DNA of 64,000 nt, from NCBI GenBank assembly GCA_033807775.1, contig CM066327.1, forward strand, positions 89,922,295-89,986,294. The letters run 5' to 3'. Under the pieces are notes generated by a model. It made no database searches. It saw nothing but the letters and a program-made list of their open reading frames with translations, and was not told the origin of the DNA. The first letter of the stretch is position 1. The number at the start of each line of letters is the position of its first letter. Positions 44,912 to 56,724 of the stretch are shown in pieces. Made by a program: the position numbers and the translations under genes. Source of the stretch: Saussurea involucrata (lineage: Eukaryota > Streptophyta > Magnoliopsida > Asterales > Asteraceae).

Positions 44912-46530
44912 TGTAACACCCCGACCTTTAGAAGGTATCGACATTTTAATATAAATATGAAAAATAGGATTTTGGATTAAATGTTAGATTTTATAGTCTT
45001 GAAATACGCACCCCACGGGCCTTTCCGGAGCGAAAACGGAGCAAAAACGAAGAAGTTATGGCCAAAACAACTTTCAGTACAACCTCGGCTAAAGTGATCA
45101 GCAAAAGTGACACTTGTGTCACTCTCGCACATCTCTTTACCGTCGGGCACCTGGAGCATAAAAACACGATTTTCACCCTTTCAACACCATTTTTCATTTC
45201 CCACTTCTCCCCCTTCATCCCTTTCTCTCCCAAACCGAAAACCCTAAGCCCCAAAGTCGATTTTGAGCCACTTAGCCACAAGATTCGAGATTTGCAAGTG
45301 ATTTCTTCATCTACCATGTTTTGGGAAAACAAATCTTGAAACCCTTTCACTTTTTCTTCTTCACCCAAAGCTTTCTAGGGTTTCATCCAACCTTTTGTCC
45401 ATTTTGAAGAGTTGGAGCTTGTGGTGTTTCGTTGGTGTTCTAGAGGTGCTTTGGTTGGTGGATTCAAGTTGTGGTTAAGGTAATCTTCTCTTATCTTCAT
45501 CTATGGAAATTAGGGTTTTGGTATAAGTTGAGATCTTGATGTAAAATGTTTTGGGAATGATTATTTATGGTTGGATGTGAATATTTATGGTTGGAAACTT
45601 ATGGATCTAGTTTTTGGAAGATTGGGCTTGAGGATTCAAGTTTTTTCAAAGAAGCTCAAGTTTGGAGAAAATCTAGATTTAGCCTAAATCTAGCAAGGTG
45701 AGTTCAAGTTGATTTGTGAAAACGTTGTACATGCCAAAAATGTTCTTTTCCAAGTATTTATGTGTTTTACATGAAATTATCATTTGTTGAGTTATTTGGT
45801 TGGTTTTGACTACATGAAGTGTTTAACTTTATAAACCTTGTAAAACACCCATATTTTGGATTTTCGGATATTTTGATGTGTAGGAATCATAAATATGCCC
45901 TTAAATGATTTATTGCTCCAATGGAGCTTATTCAATGGTGTAAACATGTTGGCGTAATTGATTTTATAAACCATTGAGGAAAATGCACATTTTCGTGTCA
46001 TGAATCATTTTGATAAATTATAAGCGTATGAGTCCAGTTGGGAAACCATTGGTTCTAATCCATGACGAGTTTCGGGTTAATAATGATTTTGTGGTATACG
46101 TTTATCTAAGTGATGTTTAAATGTATTTTATATTATGAGGACCGTTGTTTATCGACCTAAAGGGGTTTTGAGCATTTTACTCGGTTTTGACTTTAAATGA
46201 GCCTTGAAAACATCTGTCCGGATTTTAACATTTGAATATGGACCTTTGGTCGTCAGTTGCATTTTTTGCATTTTATTTGAAGAGTACATGTTTTGAGTGT
46301 GTATGTCATTCAAGTGGAGTCGTGTACTATTAGACCGTAATGCATTGGATGCATAGGCATATGAGTCAGTCATATTTGCAGGGTGGAAAGTTGGCATTCT
46401 CACTTTGGGATGTACGCCGTCTCGACATTTTGTGTCTCGGCATTGTGGAGAGGAACCATAATGGTTGTACTCCGGGATTTTGGTTTATTGTGATGTTCTA
46501 ACACTTGTGCACGAGAGTTAGACATCTTGG
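44912..46530. repeat. Gypsy-type LTR or LTR fragment
   Basis: Starts TGTAACACCCCGACC at a sharp break in the gag fragment. This is the usual start of large Ty3/gypsy (Tekay-like) LTRs in plants. The interior includes the GAAGTTATGGCCAAAAC motif and, near 46400-46530, GGGATGTACGCCGTCTCGACATT and ACTCCGGG text seen in such LTRs. The exact end is not clear. The frames inside (for example 44991-45368) are not supported as genes. Confidence 0.5.
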
Positions 46531-46689
46531 GTTATCAAGTAAGGAGTTGAGACTCCATATCTTGAATACTAGTAAGTAGGCAATAAAGGTTCCATAGAAA
46601 CTTTGAGGGGTAACTTACTAGAGAATGAACAAACAATAAGATGGTGTATCCTTGAGGTGTAGCTGGGCACAACAGGCAATAAAGGATAT

Positions 46690-46912
46690 TGTTGTTGAGA
46701 CCATGATTGGCGTTATTGTGGTTCTGATTGTTCGCGTTTACATTTGGAATTGGTTGACCATTGTTCATGGGCATCCCCTCTTCCCAATCATCTTGAACGT
46801 GGACGTTGACGTAAGCCATTCTGTTTCGTGCTTGTCGTCTCAGGTCTCTGGCAGTTCGTTCTATCTCCGGGTCAATCGGTACTAATTCCCGAAATAGTCT
46901 CCTTCTTGGCAT
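46690..46912 (-). pseudogene. Gypsy gag N-terminal fragment
   Basis: ATG 46912 gives MPRRRLFRELVPIDPEIERTARDLRRQARN and then an Asn-rich stretch. The D-P-E-I-E-R-T-x-R block is typical of the gag start of Athila/Tat-type gypsy elements. It is open to about 46690 and then runs into unrelated sequence. 46531-46689 carries two AGGCAATAAAGG repeats of unknown meaning. Confidence 0.5.
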
Positions 46913-46975
46913 AAACCAAGAGGTAACCTGAAACAGAGAATATAGAATCTCAAAACCCAAAAATATATGAACTTT

Positions 46976-47940
46976 TGTTGGTCCCGAAGGCCTATACAAG
47001 TTTGTAGAGGGGGGGGGGGGTTGAATACAAACACACAGATTTTACTTTTCTAAATTGTTTATTGATAAATCATTAACAATTTACAGCTTGTTGCGGAAAC
47101 AAGATTAAAGATAAACCTAAATCTAAACAAGTTGGAACACTAAGGTTTCTTGCACTAAGAGAGATAAGGAAATTACTAATAATAACCTATCTTGAGATAA
47201 GAGATTGAACTTGTCCAGAGTTAGCAAGTTACTTCAAATGAAGTGGGTTCATCTCTTTATATACTGCATGCATTTAATGCAAGTCAGTATACACTTTACA
47301 CGTGTCATCAGCTGGTTGGTTTTATGTCATTGACCTTGGTTAACAACCTTAGTAGCCGCATGGATGAACAGTGTAGTATCAGAGTGGTTGTACGATTTCA
47401 GACAGTCGGAGGTTCTTTTCTGACATTTCGTACGGAGTCGTGCAAGGGAGGTTAAGACAAAAGTACTTTGTACGGAGGACTTCATGATCAGCTTTCGTTG
47501 ATTCAGCGATTATCATTTACTATTCAGCAAATGATAAAGTTCAGCGATAGCTGAAGTCTTGTACTTGATACTTCACGTTGAGTGGACAAATCTGAGTCTT
47601 CGCTGATCCGCATCAGTTCATTAGGAGACTTGTCGCTGGTTCTTGAGCTTGATCTTCGACTTTAGCGTAGAACCTTTGTTGACGTGAAACTTGTCTTCAG
47701 GGATCATAAGTAAACAACTAACTTATCAGCGATCATCATAATGACTGAACAGACTCAGTGTTAATGGTGAACAGTTTCGCTGAATGTTTAATTTAAAGAG
47801 CGAGAGTTCCTATCAGCGGTACTGTAAGATCTTAGTACTTATCAGCGATAGTGAAACTCTGATACATATTGTTTACTTACAATTTTCACTAAGTATACAA
47901 GAGAGGGTCATTATCAAATCACTGAGGGTTTGGATCAACA
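46976..47940 (-). repeat. Copy C 3' LTR
   Basis: 965 bp from TGTTGGTCCCG to GGATCAACA, next to the PPT. It carries a run of about 13 G (47009-47021). It is clearly the same family as copies A and B but further from them than their own LTR pairs are from each other. Confidence 0.95.
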
Positions 47941-47954
47941 ATCTCCCCCTATTT
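47941..47954 (-). other. Copy C polypurine tract
   Basis: The minus strand reads AAATAGGGGGAGAT, identical to copies A and B. 47955-48210 is the 3' untranslated part. Confidence 0.9.
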
Positions 47955-48210
47955 GATTATGACATAGCAACAAAGAAAATTGCTATTTAATGAAAACATA
48001 AGGATAAAAAGAACTCATAAAATATTTGTCCCTTTTACTCTTTTCTGGGATCTTTTCAGTACTGATGGAGTAAAGTACATTCGCTGAAATCTTTCTTTAA
48101 AACTTTGAATCAGGTTACAAAGAGAAATGGAAAGATTACAAGTACGAGTGAAATAAATTACAAGTACAGAAGAATAACTGATACAATAGAGAAAAGGCGA
48201 TCATATCAGC

Positions 48211-48310
48211 TTATAAAGGTTCTTCCTTAATGAGAAGTTCATCAAGGGTCTTTGATGTGGGGATCATCCAGTCAGGGACATCTTTTCCTTGATTCTTTTT
48301 CTTCAGAGCT
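48211..48310 (-). CDS. Copy C 3' gene, end of exon 2 (separated by the inserted LTR element)
   Basis: The last 33 or so codons (ALKKKNQGKDVPDWMIPTSKTLDELL...) and the stop TAA at 48211-48213. It continues 56725-57865 across the 8.4 kb insertion. Before the insertion the exon was open to its end, judged by alignment with copies A and B. Confidence 0.8.
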
Positions 48311-50562
48311 TGTAACGTCCCAAAAATTACAAGCAATTTTAAATTTTTAAATAAACATTTCATTTATAACAACTCATTAAATGATCCCAACGTTTCGTTT
48401 GCAAACTCATAATTAATATCTTCGTAATAATAACCAGCGGAATAAACGTTTAATTATTAAAAACCATAAAGCAACCAGCTCTCCTCACGCGCCAGTGTGT
48501 ACTCGTCACGCCTTGTGGCCGCCCGTACCTGAAACCACAATCTATTGGGAAAGGGTAAGCACGAAGCTTAGTGAATTCTACACCATAAGTAACATAGTTA
48601 TTTCCACACCACCATAAACAGATATTTGCACATAAACAGCATTCAAGTCTACGAACAAATCATAAACCTGCATACTCACACCAACCCACCTAATAGGCAT
48701 ACGTCGGTCCCACCGACCACACGACCATCGTGTAAACGCAACCCGGCACCCCCGGGTTCATACGCCACCCGCGTATACAACCTTCGGTCCCACCGAATTA
48801 CTACGCCACTCGCGTATGTGATCCTCGGCCCCGCCGAACTCCTACGCCACCCGCGTAGTCACAACAATAAAGGTCCGACTAGACACCCCACTATTTAACC
48901 CCGCATCAAAAGCAAATAGAACTACCACATACATACACAACGTAATGTAAAAATAACCGACATTAGTTATAGTGAGAGAACTCACCTCGAATGCGCGCCT
49001 AGCTCAACAATACAAATTCAAGCTTCCCAATTACGGCCACTTCCCAGCACCTAAACGCACGTTAAACATATCAATACGAGACCCGGACCCTAAGACACGA
49101 CGCACGCTTAAACCGTCACTGAAACTACCTTCCGGTCTAACCAAACAGGTCTGTTCGGGACCTGTTTCGACCCCATTAAACCCAGAAAATTCTCAATATT
49201 ATTTCATGGTCAGATAGTACTCTGAGTTAGGGTTCCAAGGACATATTATACGCCTCCTAACGATTTTTCTACAATTTACTATGGATTTTACAAAAACAGT
49301 TCCCCGAACAGCGAAAATCAGCACCTTTCAGTATAAAACGACATTTTGAGCCATGCTACGTCCCGAACTGGGTTTCGCACAAAACACAGAAAAGTTTATA
49401 GACTCAAAGAGGGAACTTTTGGCACCGATTTCACCCCAATCCGAGTTACGAACAAAACGTTATGGCTTACGCAAGACAGTGACAGATTACAACACACGGT
49501 TTACCGACCTGCTGTAAAAACAGCAGTTTTCTGCCTAGCTAGAGGCCGAACCAGCCTTTCGCTAAAACACGAAAAACGTGACCGACACAGAATGTGAACC
49601 GTGGGTACCGGATTCGCCTCAATCCGAGCTACGACGAGAAAGTTATGCGCGAAGTAAAAACTGGACAGAACCATAATATTCACATAAAATGACGATTTTG
49701 TAAACGGTTACGCGGTTACGGTTACGGGTTAGAGTTTTGCGATTAAACCAACGATCGGGATACGAGTTCTAAACAACACCCGGCACCACCTACTGCCACC
49801 TCCGGCAGCGGTGGTCGCCGGCGACGGCGGCCGTTTTCCGGCAGCGAATACACACACACGCACACCATCCTCACCACCCTCTCGCACCACCTTCCTCCTC
49901 TCTCTCGATCGCCATAAACGCACACACACCTACACACACCACCACGGCCGTCCATTCCCCGGCCACCACAGCGGCGGCGAACGGCGGTCCTTGCCGGAAG
50001 AAGGGAAGAAACGAAGAGAACGAAACGCAAACGACGTACCTATCGACATCACGCAAATGTGTCCGCAACCTCCTCCTCTCGACTTCTCCGGCGAAGAAAG
50101 GTGATAGCGGCAACCTCCGGAGACAGCGGCGACCGCCGGAGAGTTCTCTCTATCTCTCTCTCTCGCCTTCTCGTCTTCTCTCTTCTCGCTCTCTCTCTCT
50201 CTCGTCGCCGAACACTCAAAAAGGGGGAGGGGAATGGGTTAGCGGCAGCCGCAAGGGGGAATGGGGAGGGGTTTCACGTTGGCAGCAAAAGGAGAAAGAA
50301 GGAATAGGGTTTGCTTGGGGGTTTTCTTTTGGTGTGGCTGTGAATCAACAAGAAGAAGAAAAAAAACGAACGTGACCTTTTGACTTTCATTTAAATGCAC
50401 AAATGGCCCCTTGACTTGTCCAAACTCTCACAATTACAAATACATACAATGTTTAGCATTTTGGTCATTTTTGACACCAACCCACTAACCAAAAACAATT
50501 TAAGGTAAACATTTTTAATAATTAAAGTTAATTAATAAACGTACCGGGACACGGACTTTACA
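48311..50562 (-). repeat. LARD-like element, 3' LTR
   Basis: 2,252 bp, next to a purine tract on the minus strand (AAGTGGGGGAGAAT at 50563-50576). It contains a cluster of eight short hairpins (48703-48858), a CT/GA-rich block near 50140-50215 and repeated short open frames, which occur in both LTRs and are not genes. About 35 bp longer than its partner, largely through CTCT-type repeats near 50160-50205. Confidence 0.92.
48703..48858. repeat. Array of eight short hairpins in the LTR
   Basis: Consecutive inverted repeats, stem/loop in bases: 48703-48717 (5/5, GTCGG..CCGAC), 48720-48732 (5/3), 48740-48758 (7/5, AACCCGG..CCGGGTT), 48760-48776 (6/5, ATACGC..GCGTAT), 48783-48797 (5/5, TTCGG..CCGAA), 48802-48816 (5/5), 48825-48837 (5/3), 48842-48858 (6/5). 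Loops are mostly CCACC or TCCCA. The partner LTR has the same array at about 54900-55055 with a single stem base changed. Confidence 0.88.
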
Positions 50563-50823
50563 ATTCTCCCCCACTTGGATTAGACTTCGTCCCCGAAGTC
50601 TACGTCCGCAAACAACTTCTAATAATTCTCTCGCATTTGATGATATCCCAAACTCAATCCACTTTCAAGCTCTAACCATTCTAAAGCTGCTCACCAGTAT
50701 ACCCTACAGGATACTCGATTACGATCCCTCCTATCATTAATTGACGATTAACTTCTACGAATTCTAATAGACTCCAAAGATTTTCAATAAATTATATTAA
50801 CAAAACATCGACCCCCTGCCGAA

Positions 50824-51000
50824 CATCGGTCCAACCGATTACAATAACAAACATCGGCCACCCGCCGAACATCGGTCCAACCGATTACAATAACAAACAT
50901 CGGCCACCCGCCGAACATCGGTCCAACCGATTACAATAACAAACATCGGCCACCCGCCGAACATCGGTCCAACCGATTACAATGAATCACATAAGCGTGG
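50824..51000. repeat. 46-bp tandem repeat, about four copies
   Basis: CATCGGTCCAACCGATTACA starts at 50824, 50870, 50916 and 50962, exactly 46 bases apart. Each unit holds two hairpins: ATCGG-TCCAA-CCGAT and TCGGC-CACCC-GCCGA. The copies are almost identical to each other. Confidence 0.95.
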
Positions 51001-53569
51001 TATTATCCTAGACACTATCACAAATAGATATCCCCCACAATCAAGTCAGCTAACACACACGTAGGTCATTCCCTTAACCGATACTACCCGGTCTATATTA
51101 CCAACGCGCGTGGAATACCCAACCTCCCACCGTCGACGTATCCCCCACACACGCTCTACAAAGCTAATTTATCTTAACCGAGGATACACCCTGACGCCTA
51201 CCTCTCAGGTAACGCCTCAGGGCCCCGCACATCGGAATTACCTCTCAAGTAAGTGCCCACAACTATATCCTCCTAGCACCTACTAGAAAGCCTAGGCTAT
51301 AACACCTGAACACCGGGGCCTCACCCCGAGATACCCAACCGACCACTACCAGCGACTGACTAACGTGCCTAAGGATCCAGAGCAAAACAGCCTACCCACA
51401 AGTGCCTATTCCGGATTGTCTCCCTCACCCAAACGTGTAAATACTCGACTTGCAATGAATGCCAAACGGTGCGACAAAACAATTCATCAACAAGACTCCA
51501 CCTCGAGTCATTAAAACTGGGCAATTAGCCCATGACTAACTCCAAGTCAAAACCGATCAAAATGCTCCACGCTTACTAGACCCATAAGTCGGTCAAAAAC
51601 GCGTTTAAATAAAGTTTAAGCAAACAACAATCTAAAATCAACATTAGTCCCAAACTCAACACGGGTTAACCAAAAGAGTTTTCCAAAAGGACTCACACCC
51701 TCAAAATTCTCAAAATGACACATAACACTTAAAAGCGCATTTCCCAAATGGTTTACAAAATCATTTACAAAATATTCTCAACGTCAAGATTTTTCATTCC
51801 AAAAAGACCTTAAGCAATAAAACTACAATTACCAGGTCGGTAGTTACGCAAAAATGGACACGCTCGTCCCACATATGAAAATCATGTTGAAAATCATTTC
51901 ATTGCAGCTTAGTTTACTAACAAAACGTAAGCGAAATAAATAATTTCCTTGAAAATGAACCGTCACGGTCCTAGTATGAATTGACTCATGACATGCATTT
52001 AAAGTAACCGCTCGACCTTACACCGAGTGCGACAAAAGTGTGCACATAATTTCAAAATCAGTTCCACGACATTTGACCCCAAAATTCCTCTTTTTCCAAC
52101 ATAAAATGTCGTGGCACAAGGTTCACCAACAAATCTTACGCGCATCAGCTGGTTATACAAAACGATGAAACGGTTTACACATATACTTTTGTTAAAACAC
52201 AACTGTTTCGCGTAAGTTTCAAACTTAAAAAATAAAAATCAATCTGTTTTCATCATTTGAAAATATCGACTAAAACCTCATAAATTCTCAAAAAGGTGGG
52301 GTTCTTTAAATTGATTTCCAAGATTTCCCCAAATGGTCACATAGACAAACAAGATATGCACCTCGTGAAATTAAACTCACACGACTCAACACGCCGTAAA
52401 ACAAAAATTATTTTAACGAAATCATTCGAAAAGCTTTATACAGACATCGTGGAATGTAACTTTCCGCCTCAACTCTAACATATGTAGAGGAGTTCCAATG
52501 TTAAAGTCACAAGCCGTAGTCACTTGCCCAACATTTTAAACACCACAAAACACGGATATCATCTTACCCGAAAGAACCGTTGGAAAAATAAAGAAATTAG
52601 ACAAATTCTAACAAAGTTTGCACTCCCGTGATAAAACGATTTCATACACTTTCAAAACCATATTTCAAAATCTTGTGTGTGTGCTGAACATTTCCCAAAA
52701 TTCCAAAACACCATCCATAAAATGATTTGAAACACAAGAATTTGTTAATGCAATCTAATTAAAAAAATCAAACTTTGTGCATGACTTAGTCGGCATTCTA
52801 CGCCTCGACTCCTACTCCTCCAAATCTCTCCGGTCCACTAACGTCATCCGGACATTTAAACCTCTTAGGCAAGTTGGGAAAATACGTCAAATAATCTTAC
52901 GGCTTTTTCTCAAAACAAAGTCTGCTCTATAGGCCTATGACTCTAGCACAACCTTCCATCTTGGCCTGACATGATCTACTTACCACAAACATCGTCGACA
53001 TCGTCACTCAAAGTGACTAATACTAGAATCGTCCTTCTATTCCAACGACTACTGGATTAGATCCTTCACCACTACCCTCAACGATCATTACATCTAAGCA
53101 AGTCAAGTACACACATGTACCAGTGGATCTACTATAGTTGTCTCTCCTCGTGACAACTATTCTGGGTAGATAATACAACGCGTTATTAGCACATAATAAC
53201 GCACACTAACAACACTCACGCCCAACTCCTTGGATTCCTTGTGACTTCCCCGACTCGAGCATTGATCCTGTGCTTCCGGTAGTAGGAGCTCTACTACTAC
53301 CTTCCACACCTATCATCACTCGTTCCGAGTCCCATCCCAAGGGTCCAAGTAGTTTCTCGCCGAAACTATACACATAATACAATTAATCCACACATGCCAG
53401 TTCAAGAACATATCCTAAACAGGCAAACTCATACAACTACTGTATATATAAAACCATCGGTCTCCCCGATCAGACAACCACAATTGTATACATAATAAAC
53501 CATCGGTCACCCCGATCGTACAACAACAATTATATATATAATAAACCATATGCCCGCACCAACATATAT

Positions 53570-54325
53570 ATACACCCACTCTTCCTAGCTCTCTAGGAAT
53601 TTCACCCTATTCCACTACCCTTGCTATGACGAAGTTCCCCCTAGTCCTGACGAGTCGCTTCGCGAATGCACAGTCGCATACAGTGTAAAACCAGATAGAC
53701 TTTTGAATATAAGATTCTATCCTACAATGGTTGGACTCAAACAAGAGCTGCGCAATAGGACTAAATCCGACATTCTAAGGCTATTCGGTTCCTACCGCAT
53801 ACGGCCTATAGTGCATTCACTCAACAACCTATCGAGGCTAGCATAAACTCTGTTTAGCAAGCAATAAACATGCAATACAGTGTACTAAGCACCCAACAAT
53901 CTGACATACATACTCCTATGTTCTAGAAAGCAATCTAGCACACATACTCATACGTAAACACCCTTCCCAGCTCTCTAGGAATTTCATCTCATCTCACTAC
54001 CCTTGCTACTACCGAATCCCTACTAATCATAACGAGTGGCCTCGCGAATACCCGATTATATGCAGTGCGAAACAAGTAGACATTCGAATATAAGATTCTA
54101 TCCTAGAACGGTTGGACTCAAACAAGAGCTGCGCACTAGGACTAAATCAAATATTCTAAGGCTATGTGATTCTTACTGCATATAACCTACAGGGCATTCA
54201 CTTAACAACCTAATACGACTAGCATTAATTCCGACTAGTAAGCAATACCACATACAGCATAGTGTCCACATCAGGCAATCTAGCATGCATACTCTATGAT
54301 CTGGAAAGCAATAAAACACTAAGTA
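53570..54325. repeat. Direct duplication of about 386 bp near the PBS end
   Basis: 53570-53950 and 53955-54325 share many blocks in order: AGCTCTCTAGGAATTTCA, AATATAAGATTCTATCCTA, GGTTGGACTCAAACAAGAGC, ATTCTAAGGCTAT. By eye they are roughly 80% alike, so it is older than the 46-bp array. Confidence 0.85.
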
Positions 54326-54492
54326 CTGTACCTTTCCCCTTTGGCTCCGGCTGACTGTACACACTGCGCCTCCCATCACCGTTTCTCAAACGGAATTTTC
54401 CTTCCTTTTATTTTCCAAAAAATTTAAAAAAATTTCATAGCCGCAAACTTGAGATCAAACACACCGAGGTGCGTTTGATTCACTCAAGCGGT

Positions 54493-54504
54493 GCTCTGAT
54501 ACCA
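54493..54504 (-). other. LARD-like element primer binding site (initiator tRNA-Met)
   Basis: The minus strand reads TGGTATCAGAGC, three bases inside the 5' LTR (54508-56724). This gives the element's orientation. Confidence 0.92.
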
Positions 54505-54507
54505 AGT

Positions 54508-56724
54508 TGTAACGTCCCAAAAATTACAAGCAATTTTAAATTTTTAAATAAACATTTCATTTATAACAACTCATTAAATGATCCCAACGTTTCGTTTGCA
54601 AACTCATAATTAATATCTTCGTAATAATAACCAGCGGAATAAACGTTTAATTATTAAAAACCATAAAGCAACCAGCTCTCCTCGCGCGCCAGTGTGTACT
54701 CGTCACGCCTTGGGGCCGCCCGTACCTGAAACCACAATCTATTGGGAAAGGGTAAGCACGAAGCTTAGTGAATTCTACACCATAAGTAACATAGTTATTT
54801 CCACACCACCATAAACAGATATTTGCACATAAACAGCATTCAAGTCTACGAACAAATCATAAACCTGCATACTCACACCAACCCACCTAATAGGCATACG
54901 TCGGTCCCACCGACCACACGACCATCGTGTAAACGCATCCCGGCACCCCCGGGTTCATACGCCACCCGCGTATACAACCTTCGGTCCCACCGAATTACTA
55001 CGCCACTCGCGTATGTGATCCTCGGCCCCGCCGAACTCCTACGCCACCCGCGTAGTCACAACAATAAAGGTCCGACTAGACACCCCACTATTTAACCCCG
55101 CATCAAAAGCAAATAGAACTACCACATACATACACAACGCAATGTAAAAATAACCGACATTAGTTATAGTGAGAGAACTCACCTCGAATGCGCGCCTAGC
55201 TCAACAATACAAATTCAAGCTTCCCAATTACGGCCACTTCCCAGCACCTAAACGCACGTTAAACATATCAATAAGACCCGGACCCTAAGACACGACGCAC
55301 GCTTAAACCGTCACTGAAACTACCTTCCGGTCTAACCAAACAGGTCTGTTCGGGACCTGTTTCGACCCCTTTAAACCCAGAAAATTCTCAATATTATTTC
55401 ATGGTCAGATAGTACTCTGAGTTAGGGTTCCAAGGACATATTATACGCCTCCTAACGATTTTTCTACAATTTACTATGGATTTTACAAAAACAGTTCCCC
55501 GGACAGCGAAAATCAGCACCCTTCAGTATAAAACGACATTTTGAGCCATGCTACGTCCCGAACTGGGTTTCGCACAAAACACAGAAACGTTTATAGACTC
55601 AAAGAGGGAACTTTTGGCACCGATTTCACCCCAATCTGAGTTACGAACAAAACGTTATGGCAACGCAAGACAGTGACAGATTACAACACACGGTTTACCG
55701 ACCTGCTGTAAAAACAGCAGTTTTCCGCCTAGCTAGAGGCCGAACCAGCCTTTCGCTAAAACACGAAAAACGTGACCGACACAGAATGTGAACTGTGGGC
55801 ACCGGATTCGCCTCAATCCGAGCTACGACGAGAAAGTTATGCGCGAAATAAAAACTGGACAGAACCATAATATTCAGATAAAATGACGATTTTGTAAACG
55901 GTTACGCGGTTACGGTTACGGGTTAGAGTTTTGCGATTAAACCAACGATCGGGATACGAGTTCTAAACAACACCCGGCACCACCTACTGCCACCTCCGGC
56001 AGCGGTGGTCGCCGGCGACGGCGGCCGTTTTCCGGCAGCGAATACACACACACGCACACCATCCTCACCACCCTCTCGCACCACCTTCCTCCTCTCTCTC
56101 GATCGCCATAAACGCACACACACCGACACACACCACCACGGCCGTCCATTCCCCGGCCACCACAGTGGCGGCGAACGGCGGTCCTTGCCGGAAGAAGGGA
56201 AGAAACGAAGAGAACGAAACGCAAACGACGTACCTATCGACATCACGCAAATGTGTCTGCAACCTCCTCCTCTCGACTTCTCCGGCGAAGAAAGGTGATA
56301 GCGGCAACCTCCGGAGACAACGGCGACCGTCGGTGAGTTCTCTCTATCTCTCTCTCTCTCTCTCGTCGCCGAACACTCAAAAAGGGGGAGGGGAATGAGT
56401 TAGCGGCAGCCGCAAGGGGGAATGGGGAGGGGTTTCACGTTGGCAGCAAAAGGAGAAAGAAGGAATAGGGTTTGCTTGGGGGTTTTCTTTTGGTGTGGCT
56501 GTGAATCAACAAGAAGAAGAAAAAAAAACGAACGTGACCTTTTGACTTTCATTTAAATGCACAAATGGCCCATTGACTTGTCCAAACTCTCACAATTACA
56601 AATATATACAATGTTTAGCATTTTGGTCATTTTTGACACCAACCCACTAACCAAAAACAATTTAAGGTAAACATTTTTAATAATTAAAGTTAATTAATAA
56701 ACGTACCGGGACACGGACTTTACA
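54508..56724 (-). repeat. LARD-like element, 5' LTR
   Basis: 2,217 bp, very similar to 48311-50562 with few substitutions and a shorter CTCT tract near 56340-56365. Contains the hairpin array at about 54900-55055. Followed by GAGTT, the slightly changed target duplication. Confidence 0.92.

Larger units (their letters stand above)
50563..54507 (-). other. LARD-like element, internal non-coding region
   Basis: 3,945 bp without any recognisable protein motif. Holds the 46-bp tandem repeats (50824-51000), a GGTCTCCCCGAT/GGTCACCCCGAT repeat pair (53455-53540), and a duplication of about 386 bp near the PBS end. C/A-rich on the plus strand. The middle portion (51500-53400) looks unique. Confidence 0.75.
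48311..56724 (-). mobile_element. Non-coding LTR retrotransposon (LARD-like) inserted in the copy C 3' gene
   Basis: 8,414 bp. LTRs of 2,252 and 2,217 bp start TGTAACGTCCC and end GGACTTTACA. PBS and PPT positions show minus orientation. The flanking bases GAGCT (48306-48310) and GAGTT (56725-56729) fit a 5-bp duplication with one later change. The internal 3.9 kb has no gag or pol motif in any frame, only repeats, so the element must use proteins of another element (probably Ty3/gypsy by its LTR and PBS style). It matches the definition of a large retrotransposon derivative. Confidence 0.88.

Noticed and set aside
49743..50113. Overlapping frames of 66-97 codons in both LARD LTRs (also 55923-56307)
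   Set aside because: They exist on both strands in all frames because the region is GC-rich and stop-poor. Lengths differ between the two LTRs, so there is no sign of selection on any one frame.
50824..51000. 46-bp repeat array as a CRISPR
   Set aside because: Repeats are contiguous with no unique spacers, in a plant retroelement; it is a tandem repeat with hairpins.
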